From Paracoccaceae bacterium (GTDB lineage Bacteria > Pseudomonadota > Alphaproteobacteria > Rhodobacterales > Rhodobacteraceae): a stretch of 64,000 nt of DNA. Where the stretch lies: contig JAIOJF010000011.1 of assembly GCA_019911965.1 (NCBI GenBank), positions 28,852 to 92,851 of the forward strand, in the 5' to 3' direction. The position numbers and the translations under genes are program-made. The notes under the pieces were generated by a model, which had not been told where the DNA came from, did no database searches, and saw only the letters and a program-made list of their open reading frames with translations. Below, piece after piece: positions 8,914 through 19,300 of the stretch. Numbering within the stretch: the first letter of the stretch is position 1; each line of letters starts with the position of its first letter.

Positions 8914-8988
8914 TGGCTCCGGCGGTAGGGATCGAACCTACGACCAATTGATTAACAGTCAACTGCTCTACCGCTGAGCTACGCCGGA
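8914..8988 (-). tRNA. tRNA-Asn (GTT)
   Basis: Minus-strand cloverleaf: acceptor stem TCCGGCG / CGCCGGA, D arm TAGCTCAGCGGTAGAGCA, anticodon GTT in the loop CTGTTAA, T arm with GGTTCGATCCC, discriminator G and an encoded CCA. It is intact, and it is the integration target whose 3' half is copied at 7551-7597. Confidence 0.97.
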
Positions 8989-9086
8989 ATACCAAGCAGT
9001 GCCGCTTGGCCCTGCGGGGGTTCGTATAGCAAAGCGATTTTGGGGCGTCCAGTGCCTTTTGCCGCTTGCCGGGCGGTTTCGCGGCC

Positions 9087-10022
9087 CTATCTGCCGATCA
9101 GGCGAAATGCCGTTGTCGGTGACAGGTCATCAACCGCCACGGCCAGGTTTCTTTCAACAAGATCAACGAGATGCGCAAAGACATTGCGGGCGGCGGCGGG
9201 GATCAGCTCAACCGGGATTTCGGTGTAGATGCGCTGCGCCAGCGCCAGCGGCGTGGCGTCGCCGTCATCCAGCGCCGCCAGGATCTGGGATTCCCGGTTG
9301 CGGCGGTGGTCCGCCAGATAGGCCACCATGCCCAAAGGGTCCGCCAGTTCAGCGCCGTGGCCGGGGAAATAGCAGCGGTCATCGCCCCGCGCCGCCATCC
9401 GCGCCAGTGACGCCATGAACGCGGTCAGATCGCCATCGGGCGGCGAGACCAGCGTGGTTGCCCAGCCCATCACGTGATCGCCGGAAAACACCGCCTGCTC
9501 GCCGGGCCAGGCGAAACACAGGTGGTTCGAGAAATGCCCCGGCGTCGCCAGCGCCTCAAGCTGCCATTCGCCGCCATGCACCACCTCGCCATCGGCCAGT
9601 GTCCGGTCCGGGCGGAACCCGGCATCGACGCCTTCGCCGCCGCCAAGGTCGAACCGTGCCGCCAGCCGCGCCATCAGCTCGCTGCGCTGGCTGAAACTGT
9701 CGCCAAGCGCCAGCACCGGCGCATCCGCCGCGCGCGCCAGCCGTGCCGCCAGCGGCGAGTGATCGACATGGCTGTGGGTCACCAGCACATGGCTGATCCG
9801 CCCGGCACGACCGACCGCGCGCAGGATCGCGTCGTAATGCGCGGCATCGTCGGGGCCGGGATCGATCACCGCAATCGCCGCCTCGCCCAAGAGGTACGTA
9901 TTGGTGCCGCGGAACGTCATCGCCGAGGCATTGGGCGCCACCAGACGGCGCAGCCCGGGTGCCAGTTCCTCGGGAATGCCCGGTTCGGGGAAAAATGCGG
10001 TGTTGAACGGGGTTTCAGGCAT
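9087..10022 (-). CDS. MBL-fold metallo-hydrolase (LACTB2-like)
   Basis: A 311-residue metallo-beta-lactamase-fold hydrolase. The metal-binding motif HSHVDHS and later conserved GHFSNHLCF, FSGDHVMGW and FPGHG histidine/aspartate motifs are present. An alpha-helical C-terminal segment follows, as in LACTB2-type proteins. Three consecutive ATG codons occur at 10028, 10025 and 10022. AAGGA immediately precedes the first, giving normal spacing only for the third, so 10022 is used. The substrate cannot be told. It diverges from the histidine kinase gene, with about 45 bp between starts. Confidence 0.85.
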   Translation of the reverse strand: MPETPFNTAFFPEPGIPEELAPGLRRLVAPNASAMTFRGTNTYLLGEAAIAVIDPGPDDAAHYDAILRAVGRAGRISHVLVTHSHVDHSPLAARLARAADAPVLALGDSFSQRSELMARLAARFDLGGGEGVDAGFRPDRTLADGEVVHGGEWQLEALATPGHFSNHLCFAWPGEQAVFSGDHVMGWATTLVSPPDGDLTAFMASLARMAARGDDRCYFPGHGAELADPLGMVAYLADHRRNRESQILAALDDGDATPLALAQRIYTEIPVELIPAAARNVFAHLVDLVERNLAVAVDDLSPTTAFRLIGR

Positions 10023-10067
10023 CATCATTCCTTGCCAGCCAATCCGCTTCGGCGATACCTTTCCAGC

Positions 10068-11402
10068 ATGACCGTCCATCCGATCAAGTCAATCCTGCCA
10101 CGCGGTCTTTATGGCCGGGCAGCCCTGATCCTGATCGTGCCGATCATCACCATCCAGCTTGTCGTCTCGGTGGTGTTCATCCAGCGCCATTTCGAGGGCG
10201 TCACCGAACAACTGACCGCCAATATCGTCAACGAGATCGGCTATTTCAGTACCCGCGTACGCGCCGCACCCGATGATGCCGCCATCGAGGCGCTGATTGC
10301 GGAACTGTCGGCACCGCTGGGCCTGGCCATCCGCCCGATCGCACTGGGCGAGATGCGGCACGAGGATAAGGTGCCGTTCGACGATCTGACCGGGCGCGGC
10401 GTGGTTGCCAATCTGCGCGAGGGCCTGCCGGGGATTGTCATGGTCGATCTGGCCAGCCGCGGCCGCGAAGTGATCCTGACCCTCGATATCGAGGGGCGCG
10501 GCTTCGAGGTGGTGTTTGACCGCTACCGGGTCTCGGCCTCGAATCCGCATCAATTGCTGGTGCTGATGATCGGTGTATCGCTGCTGATGACGGTGATCTC
10601 GTTCATGTTCCTGCGCAACCAGGTCCGCCCGATCCGCCGGCTGGCCCGCGCCGCCGAGGCCTTCGGCAAGGGTCAGCGGATCGACTACCACGTATCGGGC
10701 GCGACCGAGGTGCGCCAGGCCGGCAAGGCCTTCATCGACATGCGCGACCGCATCGAACGCCAGATCGAGCAGCGCACGCTGATGCTGTCGGGCGTCAGCC
10801 ATGACCTCAGAACCCCGCTGACGCGGCTGAAGCTTGGCCTGTCGCTGATCGCCCCGGATGCCGAGACAGAGGCGCTTATCCGCGATGTCGATGACATGGA
10901 GGAGATGCTGGAAGAATTCCTCGCCTTCGCCCGGGGCGACAGCCTGGAACAGATCGAAAAGACCGATCCCGCTGCCCTGCTGCAACAACTGGCCAGCGAC
11001 ACCACGCGCAGCGGCGGATCGGTCGAACTGATCCTGCCATCCAAAGGGCGCAGCCCGGTTCTGGTGGCAATGCGCCCGAACGCGGTGCGCCGGGCGCTGG
11101 ACAACCTGGTGACCAATGCGCTGCGCTATGGCTCGCGTTGCCGGATTGCGCTGGCGATCAGCGCCAGCGAAATCGTCTTTACCGTGGAAGATGATGGCCC
11201 CGGCATCCCGCCCGACCAGCGCCCCCGCGCCGTCCGCCCCTTCGTCCGCCTGGATACCGCGCGCAATCAGAATCGCGGCACCGGAGTCGGGCTGGGCCTG
11301 GCCATCGTGATGGATATCGCCGGCAGCCACGGCGGTCGGCTGGACTTGCGCGACAGTGCGGCCCTTGGCGGCCTCAGCGCCGAACTGCACCTGCCGCGCT
11401 GA
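10068..11402 (+). CDS. EnvZ-like membrane sensor histidine kinase
   Basis: A 444-residue inner-membrane kinase. A membrane segment at about residues 17-40, a periplasmic region of about 120 residues and a second membrane segment at about 161-182 (LLVLMIGVSLLMTV) are followed by a HAMP domain. The H box SHDLRTPLTRLK has the phosphorylated histidine at 245. The N box NLVTNALRYGS, the G1 box DDGPGIPP and the G2 box GTGVGLGLAIV follow. The layout matches EnvZ, which phosphorylates OmpR-type regulators. No response-regulator gene adjoins it, so its partner must be encoded elsewhere. Confidence 0.9.
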   Translation: MTVHPIKSILPRGLYGRAALILIVPIITIQLVVSVVFIQRHFEGVTEQLTANIVNEIGYFSTRVRAAPDDAAIEALIAELSAPLGLAIRPIALGEMRHEDKVPFDDLTGRGVVANLREGLPGIVMVDLASRGREVILTLDIEGRGFEVVFDRYRVSASNPHQLLVLMIGVSLLMTVISFMFLRNQVRPIRRLARAAEAFGKGQRIDYHVSGATEVRQAGKAFIDMRDRIERQIEQRTLMLSGVSHDLRTPLTRLKLGLSLIAPDAETEALIRDVDDMEEMLEEFLAFARGDSLEQIEKTDPAALLQQLASDTTRSGGSVELILPSKGRSPVLVAMRPNAVRRALDNLVTNALRYGSRCRIALAISASEIVFTVEDDGPGIPPDQRPRAVRPFVRLDTARNQNRGTGVGLGLAIVMDIAGSHGGRLDLRDSAALGGLSAELHLPR

Positions 11403-11408
11403 GCGCGT

Positions 11409-12062
11409 TCAGATATAGGTCTGGGCGTGGTGGCGCTCGGGCTGGTCCAGATGAGGCACGGCGTTGTACTGCGACAGCAACAATGTGCCGCTGCGGTTCA
11501 GAAACCGGCTGAGCGATGAATTCATCGTGCCGAGGATGATCCGGTTCATTGCCGCCCCGTCCAGCCCCAAGGCATGCCGCATCACGATGCCCTTGGGACC
11601 GCCGGAACTGACGATCAGCACCCGCTTGCCCTCAACGCCGTGATCGTCCAGCGCCGCCAGAACACGGGCGCGGAAATCGGCAAACCGTTCCGGCACATCG
11701 CTGATCCGGTCCTGTTCATAGGCGTCCATCACCCGCACGAATTGCGCCGCCATCGCGTCGGGCGTGTCGGCGGGGCTATCGCCATATTGCGCATCGAAGG
11801 CGCGTTCGACCGCGAAATAGGCCATCTCGTTCAACCGGATATCTTCGTCCCACGCGGCGATTCCCAGCGCCTTGTTCATCGCCGCCAAGGTCTCGCGGTG
11901 GCGGCGAAGCGTGCCGGTGATCACATGATCGAACTGAAGGCCGGTCGCCGCCAGATACTGGCCCAGCCATTCCGCCTGCTGGTGGCCAAGCGGGCTTAGG
12001 CGGTCGTAATTGGCCGTGCCGAACGAGGCCTGCCCGTGCCGGATGAAATAAACCTCGCCCAT
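11409..12062 (-). CDS. Histidine phosphatase family protein (phosphoglycerate-mutase fold)
   Basis: A 217-residue branch-1 histidine phosphatase. The RHG motif is at residues 8-10 (FIRHGQASFG), the R-x-x-E-T motif appears as RHRETLAAM, and the second histidine lies in VSSGGPKGIVMRH. The start at 12062 (MGEVYFIRHGQ) is chosen because the longer frame runs into the CAU tRNA gene. The family includes SixA, cofactor-dependent phosphoglycerate mutases and sugar-phosphate phosphatases; the substrate here is unknown. It converges with the kinase gene, 6 bp apart. Confidence 0.88.
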   Translation of the reverse strand: MGEVYFIRHGQASFGTANYDRLSPLGHQQAEWLGQYLAATGLQFDHVITGTLRRHRETLAAMNKALGIAAWDEDIRLNEMAYFAVERAFDAQYGDSPADTPDAMAAQFVRVMDAYEQDRISDVPERFADFRARVLAALDDHGVEGKRVLIVSSGGPKGIVMRHALGLDGAAMNRIILGTMNSSLSRFLNRSGTLLLSQYNAVPHLDQPERHHAQTYI

Positions 12063-12119
12063 GCCGTGTTTCGCCCTTCCTGCCCCGGTTTGCCGGTCAC
12101 CACAGCGCCATCGCGGCAC

Positions 12120-12196
12120 TGGTAGGCCCGGAGGGACTCGAACCCCCAACCAAAGCGTTATGAGCGCTCTGCTCTAACCAATTGAGCTACAGGCCC
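12120..12196 (-). tRNA. tRNA with CAU anticodon (Ile2 or elongator Met)
   Basis: A full minus-strand cloverleaf beginning GGGCCTGTAGCTCAATTGG, with anticodon loop CTCATAA, T arm GGGGGTTCGAGTCCC and an encoded CCA. CAU is read either as methionine or, after lysidine modification, as AUA isoleucine. The GGGCCTG acceptor stem resembles isoleucine tRNAs, so tRNA-Ile2 is possible, but sequence alone does not settle it. It lies about 60 bp upstream of the phosphatase start on the same strand. Confidence 0.93.
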
Positions 12197-12315
12197 GACC
12201 TGGCGGTTGCTTAGCCGTCGCGCCCAAGGCGGTCAAGAGCGGCTGAATGCCGGCTTTCCATCGCCGTTGCTTTGGGCTAAACGGGCGCGGAAAATCAAGC
12301 ATCGGGGGCGGTTGC

Positions 12316-13362
12316 ATGACGGGCGTGAAAACGGGGTTATCCTATGCCGAGGCCGGGGTCGATATCGACGCCGGCAACGCGCTGGTGGAGCGGATCAAAC
12401 CGGCGGCTAAGGCCACGGCGCGGCCCGGCGTGATGGATGCACTGGGTGGCTTTGGCGCCCTGTTCGACCTGAAGGCGGCGGGATATTCCGACCCGGTGCT
12501 GGTGGCTGCAACCGATGGCGTGGGCACAAAGCTCAGGATCGCGATCGACACACGAAACGTTGGCAGCGTCGGCATTGATCTGGTCGCCATGTGCGTCAAC
12601 GATCTGGTCTGCCAGGGGGCCGAGCCGTTGTTTTTCCTGGATTATTTCGCCACCGGCAAGCTGGATGTGAGCGAGGCCGCCGCGGTGATCAACGGCATTG
12701 CCGAAGGTTGCCGCATTGCGGGTGCCGCCCTGATCGGCGGCGAAACCGCCGAGATGCCGGGCATGTATCATGGCGGTGATTTCGATCTGGCCGGTTTCGC
12801 CGTCGGCGCGATGGAGCGCGGCCAGGCGCTGCCGTCGGGCGTGGCGGAGGGTGACGTGCTGCTGGGCATCGCCTCGGACGGGGTACATTCCAACGGCTAC
12901 TCGCTTGTGCGCCGGATTGTCGAGCGTTCGGGCCTTGCCTGGGACGCGCCCTGCCCGTTCGCCGATGGCAGCCTTGGCGCAGCCCTGCTGACGCCGACCC
13001 GCATCTACGTCAAACCGGCGCTGGCGGCGCATCGTGCCGGTGGGCTGCACGCGCTGGCGCATATCACCGGCGGCGGGTTGACCGAGAACCTGCCGCGCGT
13101 GTTGCCGGAGGGTCTGGGCGCAGAGATCGACCTTGGCGCATGGGCGCTGCCACCGGTCTTTGCGTGGCTGGCACGCGAAGGCGGGCTGGCCGAGGCGGAA
13201 TTGCTGAAAACCTTTAATTGCGGCATCGGCATGATCGCCGTGGTCGCCCCTGACCGCGCCGAAGCGTTAAGCGCGCTGCTGGCGGAGCACGGCGAACGCG
13301 TGGTGCCGATCGGGCATGTGATCACAGGCGGCAATGTCAGCTATCGCGGGCATCTGGCATGA
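12316..13362 (+). CDS. purM: Phosphoribosylformylglycinamidine cyclo-ligase (PurM)
   Basis: Fifth step of purine synthesis: ATP-dependent closure of FGAM to AIR. 348 residues, the normal length. It begins [21 protein letters not shown] with the conserved SYAxAGVD motif, followed by [57 protein letters not shown] and [12 protein letters not shown]. The start at 12316 is preceded by a G-rich site. The stop overlaps the purN start by 4 bp (ATGA), so the two are translationally coupled. Confidence 0.98.
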   Translation: MTGVKTGLSYAEAGVDIDAGNALVERIKPAAKATARPGVMDALGGFGALFDLKAAGYSDPVLVAATDGVGTKLRIAIDTRNVGSVGIDLVAMCVNDLVCQGAEPLFFLDYFATGKLDVSEAAAVINGIAEGCRIAGAALIGGETAEMPGMYHGGDFDLAGFAVGAMERGQALPSGVAEGDVLLGIASDGVHSNGYSLVRRIVERSGLAWDAPCPFADGSLGAALLTPTRIYVKPALAAHRAGGLHALAHITGGGLTENLPRVLPEGLGAEIDLGAWALPPVFAWLAREGGLAEAELLKTFNCGIGMIAVVAPDRAEALSALLAEHGERVVPIGHVITGGNVSYRGHLA

Positions 13363-13955
13363 GCCCTCGGCGGGTGGCGATCCTGATTTCGGGCGGTGGC
13401 TCGAACATGGTGGCCCTTGCCGACAGCATGACCGGCGACCATCCGGCGCGGCCGGTACTGGTGCTGGCCAACAACGCCGATGCCGGTGGTCTGGCACATG
13501 CCGCATCGCGCGGTATTCCGACCGCCATAGTCGATCACCGTCCCTTCAGGAATGACCGGCAGGCCTTTGAAGTTGAACTGCAAAAGGCACTTGATGCCGC
13601 CGGGGCCGAGATCGTCTGCCTGGCCGGGTTCATGCGTATCCTGACGCCCGGTTTCATGGCCCGCTGGCAGGGCCGCATCCTGAATATCCACCCCTCGCTG
13701 TTGCCGAAATATCGCGGCTTGCATACGCATCAACGCGCCCTGGACGCTGGCGAGACGGAACATGGCTGCACCGTTCACGAGGCGACCGGCGAGTTGGATG
13801 ACGGGCCGATCCTGGGGCAGGCACGCGTGCCGGTTCTGCCCGGTGATACCGCCGAAAGCCTTGCCGCAAGGGTGCTGAAGATGGAGCATCGCCTCTACCC
13901 GGCGGTTCTGGCGCGCTTCGCCGCTGGTGATCGCCGCCCGGTGTTTCTGCCTTAG
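13359..13955 (+). CDS. purN: Phosphoribosylglycinamide formyltransferase (PurN)
   Basis: Transfers formyl from 10-formyl-tetrahydrofolate to GAR. 198 residues. The substrate-binding loop ISGGGSNM is at residues 9-16. [11 protein letters not shown] and the catalytic [10 protein letters not shown] (Asn-His) are conserved, and the active-site aspartate lies in [12 protein letters not shown]. It forms an operon with purM through a 4-bp overlap. Confidence 0.97.
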   Translation: MSPRRVAILISGGGSNMVALADSMTGDHPARPVLVLANNADAGGLAHAASRGIPTAIVDHRPFRNDRQAFEVELQKALDAAGAEIVCLAGFMRILTPGFMARWQGRILNIHPSLLPKYRGLHTHQRALDAGETEHGCTVHEATGELDDGPILGQARVPVLPGDTAESLAARVLKMEHRLYPAVLARFAAGDRRPVFLP

Positions 13956-13967
13956 GCAAGCCTTGCG

Positions 13968-15197
13968 CTAATCGTCCAGCGACTGATAACCACTCAGCGC
14001 CGCCGTGATCCGGCTGGGCGATTGTGACCGCCCGGCATAGCGGTTAGCCAGCGAAAGCGGCCCGGCGGTGATCTGGAAGTAATCGTAATCCCCCGGCCGG
14101 TCGAAGGCGCAAAGATACTGGAAATGCAGCCGGAAGAACCGCCATTTCAGGCTGTCGTACAAAGGCTTGGACAGCGTCTGCGTGAACGCCGCCGACACTA
14201 CCAGCGGCCAGACCTGCCCCGCATCCGGCGCAGCACCGCATACCCCGACCGGATCGCACAAGGCAAAGGTGCAGCCGTCGCCCGGCGCGGTTATGTCGAT
14301 CCAGGTCAGGCCCTGCTGCTGGCTGAGGTAATGCAGATCGCGCCGCAATCGCCCGGCGCGCGGCAGAAACCCGACCATCGGCACGACATGGCCGAGCGTC
14401 AGAAACGCCAGCTTCGGGCCCTCGGCGGGCAGATCGCCCTGGCGCAGCAACTCGGCCAGCACCTCGACGCCCAGATGCGCGCCCGAGGAATGGCCGACGA
14501 TCAGCACCTCGTCGACATCGCTGGCCAGCGACGCTTTGATCCGGGCGGCGAAATCAAGCATGCGGTCTTCGAGTTCGGGCGGCGTCGCGCCGTGATAGCG
14601 GGCGGAAAAGGCGTAATCATGCAGGAGGTAATAGGCGTAAAGCCGGTTGTCGATCCGCCGGAACCACAGCATCAGCCAGACCAGCGCCGCAAGGCCAACC
14701 GGCAGCGCCAGCCAGAGCGGCAGGACCTGCCCGATCCCCCAGGCGATCAGCCAGCCAAGCGCGAGGCTGAGAAGAAGTTGCAGGCTCAGCATGAAGATCG
14801 GGTAAAGCGCGGCGATCACCGGCCCCTTGCGCAACCGCATCAGCCGGAACAACGCGCCCGAGCCGACATAGATCCAGATCAGCCGCAGCATCAGAAGGAA
14901 GGTGCCGGGGATGGACCGGTCCATCGAGTCCTGCACGATATCGGACCACAACAGGAAGGCAATCTCGGTCTCGGTTGTCTGGCCGTCGATCTCGGAACGC
15001 ACCGACCAGGAATAGACATCGCCGCCCGCCTGCCCCTTCAGATCCAGCCGGTAACCGGAAATATCGGCCTGCATCGCGCCCTCGCGGCGGTACAATTCGC
15101 GGTAGCGCCGCGGCAGCATCGGATCGTAGCCGGGGATGTAGAACACCTGCCGTCGGCGAACGTCCTGCGCTGGTTTTTTGCTGTGTTTGCCTGTCAC
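13968..15197 (-). CDS. Membrane protein with alpha/beta-hydrolase-like region
   Basis: A 409-residue protein with no family I can name firmly. Two or three hydrophobic segments lie near residues 105-185. After them comes a nucleophile-elbow-type sequence GHSSGAHLGVEVL near residue 250, which resembles the serine of alpha/beta hydrolases. The N terminus contains VFYIPGYDPMLPRRYRELYRR, which could be the first strand and oxyanion region. The likely picture is a membrane-anchored esterase or hydrolase; substrate unknown. It converges with purN (12 bp gap) and is in line with ccdA but read away from it. Confidence 0.6.
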   Translation of the reverse strand: MTGKHSKKPAQDVRRRQVFYIPGYDPMLPRRYRELYRREGAMQADISGYRLDLKGQAGGDVYSWSVRSEIDGQTTETEIAFLLWSDIVQDSMDRSIPGTFLLMLRLIWIYVGSGALFRLMRLRKGPVIAALYPIFMLSLQLLLSLALGWLIAWGIGQVLPLWLALPVGLAALVWLMLWFRRIDNRLYAYYLLHDYAFSARYHGATPPELEDRMLDFAARIKASLASDVDEVLIVGHSSGAHLGVEVLAELLRQGDLPAEGPKLAFLTLGHVVPMVGFLPRAGRLRRDLHYLSQQQGLTWIDITAPGDGCTFALCDPVGVCGAAPDAGQVWPLVVSAAFTQTLSKPLYDSLKWRFFRLHFQYLCAFDRPGDYDYFQITAGPLSLANRYAGRSQSPSRITAALSGYQSLDD

Positions 15198-15249
15198 GCC
15201 CGGGCTTCCTGCCTGTCTTGCGGCATCCTAGCCGATACCAACCCCCCGT

Positions 15250-16002
15250 TCAGCCGATATTTCCAAGCATCGGGAGATTTTCCAGAAGCCAGTAGGACAT
15301 GCGGGAAAATCCGCCGGTCAGCATCAGCACACCGACCAGCACCAGCAGCCCGCCCATGATCTTTTCCACCAGACCCATATGCCGCTTCATTTGGTTCATC
15401 ACGCCCATCGCGCGGCTGATGAACAGCGCCGACAGGATGAACGGCAGGCCCAGCCCGATGGCATAGACCCCCAGCAGCATGGTGCCGCGCGTAACCGATC
15501 CCGTCTGCATCCCCATCGACAGGATCGCGCCTAGGATAGGCCCAATGCAGGGGGTCCAGCCGAAGGCGAAGGCCAGCCCCAGAACATACGCGCCGAAGGC
15601 CGAGCCACCACGATCCCCGGCATCCAGCCGCGCCTCGCGCATCAGCAGGGGGATGCGGAAGACGTTCAGGAAATGCAGGCCGAAGACGATGATGATGACA
15701 CCGGCGATCTGGCCCAGAACCTGCTGATATTGCAGGAAGACCCGCCCGAACGTCGAAGCGGCGAAACCCAGCAGCAGGAACACCGTGGATAGGCCGAGGA
15801 CGAAGAAGACCGAGGCGATCACCGCCGGTCGGCGTTCCGGCGCGCCACCGGTCAACTGGCCCATCGAAATGCCGCCCATATACGCCAGATAAGGCGGGAT
15901 GATCGGCAGCACGCAGGGCGACAGGAAGCTCAGGACCCCGGCGCTGAGCGCGATCAGGATCGCCGGCAGCAAGCTGGCATCGAACAGGTCAATTCCGAAC
16001 AT
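15250..16002 (-). CDS. ccdA: CcdA-type thiol-disulfide transport protein
   Basis: An inner-membrane protein of the CcdA/DsbD family that passes reducing electrons from cytoplasmic thioredoxin to periplasmic partners, needed for cytochrome c maturation. 250 residues with six membrane segments. The two functional cysteines lie in FLSPCVLPIIPPYLAY (about residue 28) and FGWTPCIGPILGA (about residue 150), the standard PC motifs. The start at 16002 (MFGIDLFDAS) is chosen because the extra 24 residues of the longer frame do not look like this family. It diverges from the TusA-like gene. Confidence 0.92.
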   Translation of the reverse strand: MFGIDLFDASLLPAILIALSAGVLSFLSPCVLPIIPPYLAYMGGISMGQLTGGAPERRPAVIASVFFVLGLSTVFLLLGFAASTFGRVFLQYQQVLGQIAGVIIIVFGLHFLNVFRIPLLMREARLDAGDRGGSAFGAYVLGLAFAFGWTPCIGPILGAILSMGMQTGSVTRGTMLLGVYAIGLGLPFILSALFISRAMGVMNQMKRHMGLVEKIMGGLLVLVGVLMLTGGFSRMSYWLLENLPMLGNIG

Positions 16003-16116
16003 CGGGGGCCTTCTTTTCGCTTTTGCAAAGTGTCTAGCGGCTTCGCATTGCGGATGCACCCCCCAACATGTCACATTGCCGTGGACCGCCCGGGCGGGCT
16101 GCGATAGGCATGTGGC

Positions 16117-16344
16117 ATGGATTATGACGCGGACCTTGACGCAACCGGGCTGTTATGCCCGCTGCCCGTTCTGAAGGCCCGCAAGCGGCTGGCAGCACTT
16201 GCGCCCGGAGCGGTATTACGGATGCTGGCGGACGATCCGGCGGCAATCATAGATGTACCGCATTTCTGCGCCGAACAGGGCCATGACTTGCTGCGGGCCG
16301 ACACTTCGGCCAGCCCGCAAATCTATCTGATCCGGCGCGGCTAG
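16117..16344 (+). CDS. TusA-like sulfurtransferase
   Basis: A 75-residue SirA/TusA-fold protein. The CPxP motif is present in TGLLCPLPVLKARKRL, with the sulfur-carrying cysteine at 14. Members relay sulfur for tRNA thiolation, molybdenum cofactor or other thiolation pathways. It stands alone between divergent ccdA and the convergent oxidoreductase gene, whose stop is one base away, so the pathway cannot be inferred from neighbours. Confidence 0.88.
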   Translation: MDYDADLDATGLLCPLPVLKARKRLAALAPGAVLRMLADDPAAIIDVPHFCAEQGHDLLRADTSASPQIYLIRRG

Positions 16345-16345
16345 T

Positions 16346-19300
16346 TCATTCAGCCGCCTGCTGCGACGGCACGCCGCCCTTGCGGAACGCATCCAGCAAT
16401 TCCGCCAGACGCCGGTGATAGGCCGCCACGCTGGCCTCCTTGACCGGCCCGAAGCCCTTGATCTGCAACGGCAATTCTGCGATCTCGCGGGCCAGATCGG
16501 CGGTCTCGGGCGTGATTGCGGGCAGGATATCCGCCATATTCGCCTCGTATTCAGCGATCAGGGCACGTTCCATCTGGCGTTCGGCGGAATAGCCGAACGG
16601 GTCCAGAACGGTGCCACGCATGCCCTTCGCGCGCGCCAGCAGGCGGAAGACCGGCAATATCCACGGCCCGAATTCGCGCTTCCTCGGGCGGCCATCGCCC
16701 CCCTTGCCCGACAGGAAGGGCGGTGCGAGGTGGAAACTGGGCCTGAGATCGCCCTCGAACTCGGAGGCCAGAAGGTCGGCGATGGTTTCGGAATGCAGCC
16801 GGGCAACCTCGTATTCATCCTTGTAGGTCAACAGCTTGTGATATCCGGCGGCCACCGCGCCCGACAGATCGCCGGCCCGGTCCACCAGTACGCGGAACCG
16901 TCTGGTCAGGGCGGCATTCTGATAAGCACTCAGGTGGCGCTCAAACTCGGCCAGCTTTTCGGTATCGGTGCGGGCGGCCTCGGGCATGTCATCTGCCAGC
17001 GCCGCCGCGGCCTCGTCGGGATGCTCGATGGCCCAGCGGCCCAGATCGAAGGCGCGTTTGTTGCCTTCCACGCCAGCGCCGTTCAGTTCGATTGCACGAA
17101 TTATGGCCGCATGGCTGACCGGCACCAGCCCGCGCTGCCAGGCCGCGCCGAAGATCATCATGTTGGAATAGATCGAATCGCCCAGAAGGCGCTTGGCCAG
17201 ATCGGTCACGTCCAGGAAATCGGCCGCATCTTCGCCCAGCCGCGCCTGCAGGGCCAGCGTCAGGCGCTCGGACGGCAGGGTAAACTCGGTATTGCGGGTA
17301 AACTCGCCGGTGATGATTTCGTGGCTGTTGACCACGGCACGGGCGCGGCCCTTCTGCATCAGCCCCAGCGTCGAGGAGCCGGCCGAAACCACCAGATCGC
17401 CGCCGATCACCGCATCCGCCTCGCCCACCGCGACGCGGATGGCGTCGATATCGCCGGGCTCGTTGGCCAGGCGGCAATGGATCAGCACCGCACCGCCCTT
17501 TTGCGCCAGACCGGCCATTTCCATCATGCCGGCCCCCTTGCCGTCCAGATGCGCCGCCATCGCCAGGATCGCGCCGATGGTCACCACGCCGGTGCCGCCG
17601 ACGCCTGTGATCACAATATTCCAGGTGCCGTCGATCACCGGCAGATTGGGTTGCGGCAGATGTGGCAAATCGAGCGATTTCGGCTCGTCCCGGCGGATTT
17701 TCGCGCCCGAGACCGTGACAAAGGACGGGCAGAACCCGTTGATGCAGGAAAAATCCTTGTTGCACGAGGATTGATCGATCCGCCGCTTGCGCCCGAAGGA
17801 GGTTTCCAGCGGCACGATCGACACGCAGTTTGATTGCACGCCGCAATCGCCGCAGCCCTCGCAGACATCCGGATTGATCACGACGCGGCGGTCAGGATCC
17901 GGGAACTTGCCGCGCTTGCGGCGGCGGCGTTTTTCGGCGGCACAGGTCTGGATGTAAACAATGGCCGTCACACCCTTGATCTGGCTGTATTTCTCCTGAA
18001 CATCCATCAACTGATCGCGGGTGTGCTTTTCCACGCCTGCTGGGATGTTGGCCAGATCGACCTCTTCCTTGGGATCGTAGATCGCGGCGACATGCCGGAC
18101 CCCCATCGCCTTCAGTTCGCGGATGATCCGGTCGGCGGCCAGGTCGCCCTCGTTATGCTGACCACCGGTCATGGCGACGGCATCGTTGAACAGGATCTTG
18201 TAGGTGATGTTGGTGCCGGCCGCCAAAGCGGCGCGGATTGCCTGCACGCCGGAATGGTTATAGGTGCCATCGCCGAGGTTCTGGAAAACGTGATCACGGG
18301 TGGAGAAATGCGATTCCCCGATCCAGTTCGCGCCCTCGCCGCCCATATGCGTGAAGCCAAGGGTGTTGCGATCCATCCACTGCACCATGAAATGGCAGCC
18401 GATCCCGGCATAGGCGCGTGCGCCATCCGGCACCTTGGTCGAGGAATTGTGCGGGCAACCCGAACAGAAATAGGCCAGCCGCGAGGCAATCTCGGGCGCA
18501 TTGTCGTTTCTGCTTGCATCTTCAATCGGTTGCAGCGCCTTGTTCATCTTCTCACCGGCGCGGCCTTCTTCGGCCAGAATGCCGCCCAGCTTGCGTGCGA
18601 TCATCATCGGGTCCAGCGCATAGCGGGTGGGGAACAATTCCTCGCCCCGGTCGTTTTTCCAGCCATAGACGCGGCGGTTCATCCGGTTGTCGAAAATCGC
18701 CTCTTTCACCTGCACTTCCAGCAGCTTGCGCTTTTCCTCGACAACGATGATCAGGTCCAGCCCATCGGCCCATTCGCGAAACGATGTCATGTCCAAGGGC
18801 CAGGTCATCGCCACCTTGTAGGTGGTGATGCCAAGGCGTTCGGCCTCGGCCTCGTCAATGCCCAGCAGGTGCATCGCATGCACCAGGTCCAGCCAGTTCT
18901 TGCCCGCGGCCACGATGCCGATCTGCGCGCCCGGCTTGCCCAAGACCCGCTTGTCCAGCCGGTTGGCGCGTCCGAAAGCCTCGGCGGCAAAGCGCTTGAA
19001 ATCGTGCAGGCGGGCTTCTTCCGCCACCCGGTCATCAATCAGGCGGATATTCAGCCCGCCCTGCGGCATCTTGAAATCTTTAGGCCGGACCAGCTTGATG
19101 CGATCCGGCGAGGTATCGACAACCGAGGTCACCTCGATCGTATCCTTCATGCATTTCAGGCCCACCCAACAGCCGGAATAACGGCTGAGTTCATAACCGA
19201 TCTGCCCGAAATCGAGGATTTCCTGCACCCCCGCAGGCGACAGGACCGGCATCATCGCATCGACAAAGGCCCATTCCGACTGGTGCAAAGTGGTCGAACT

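Larger units (their letters stand above)
7551..8959. mobile_element. Mini genomic island at tRNA-Asn carrying a TIR gene
   Basis: The segment is bounded by two 47-bp direct repeats derived from tRNA-Asn: a fragment at the left and the intact gene at the right. Only about 1.3 kb lies between them. It contains a short zinc-ribbon ORF and one TIR-domain gene, with no integrase left. Its GC content appears lower than that of the flanking core genes by eye. It may be a deletion remnant of a larger island, or a small cassette mobilised by a recombinase supplied from elsewhere. Confidence 0.8.
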
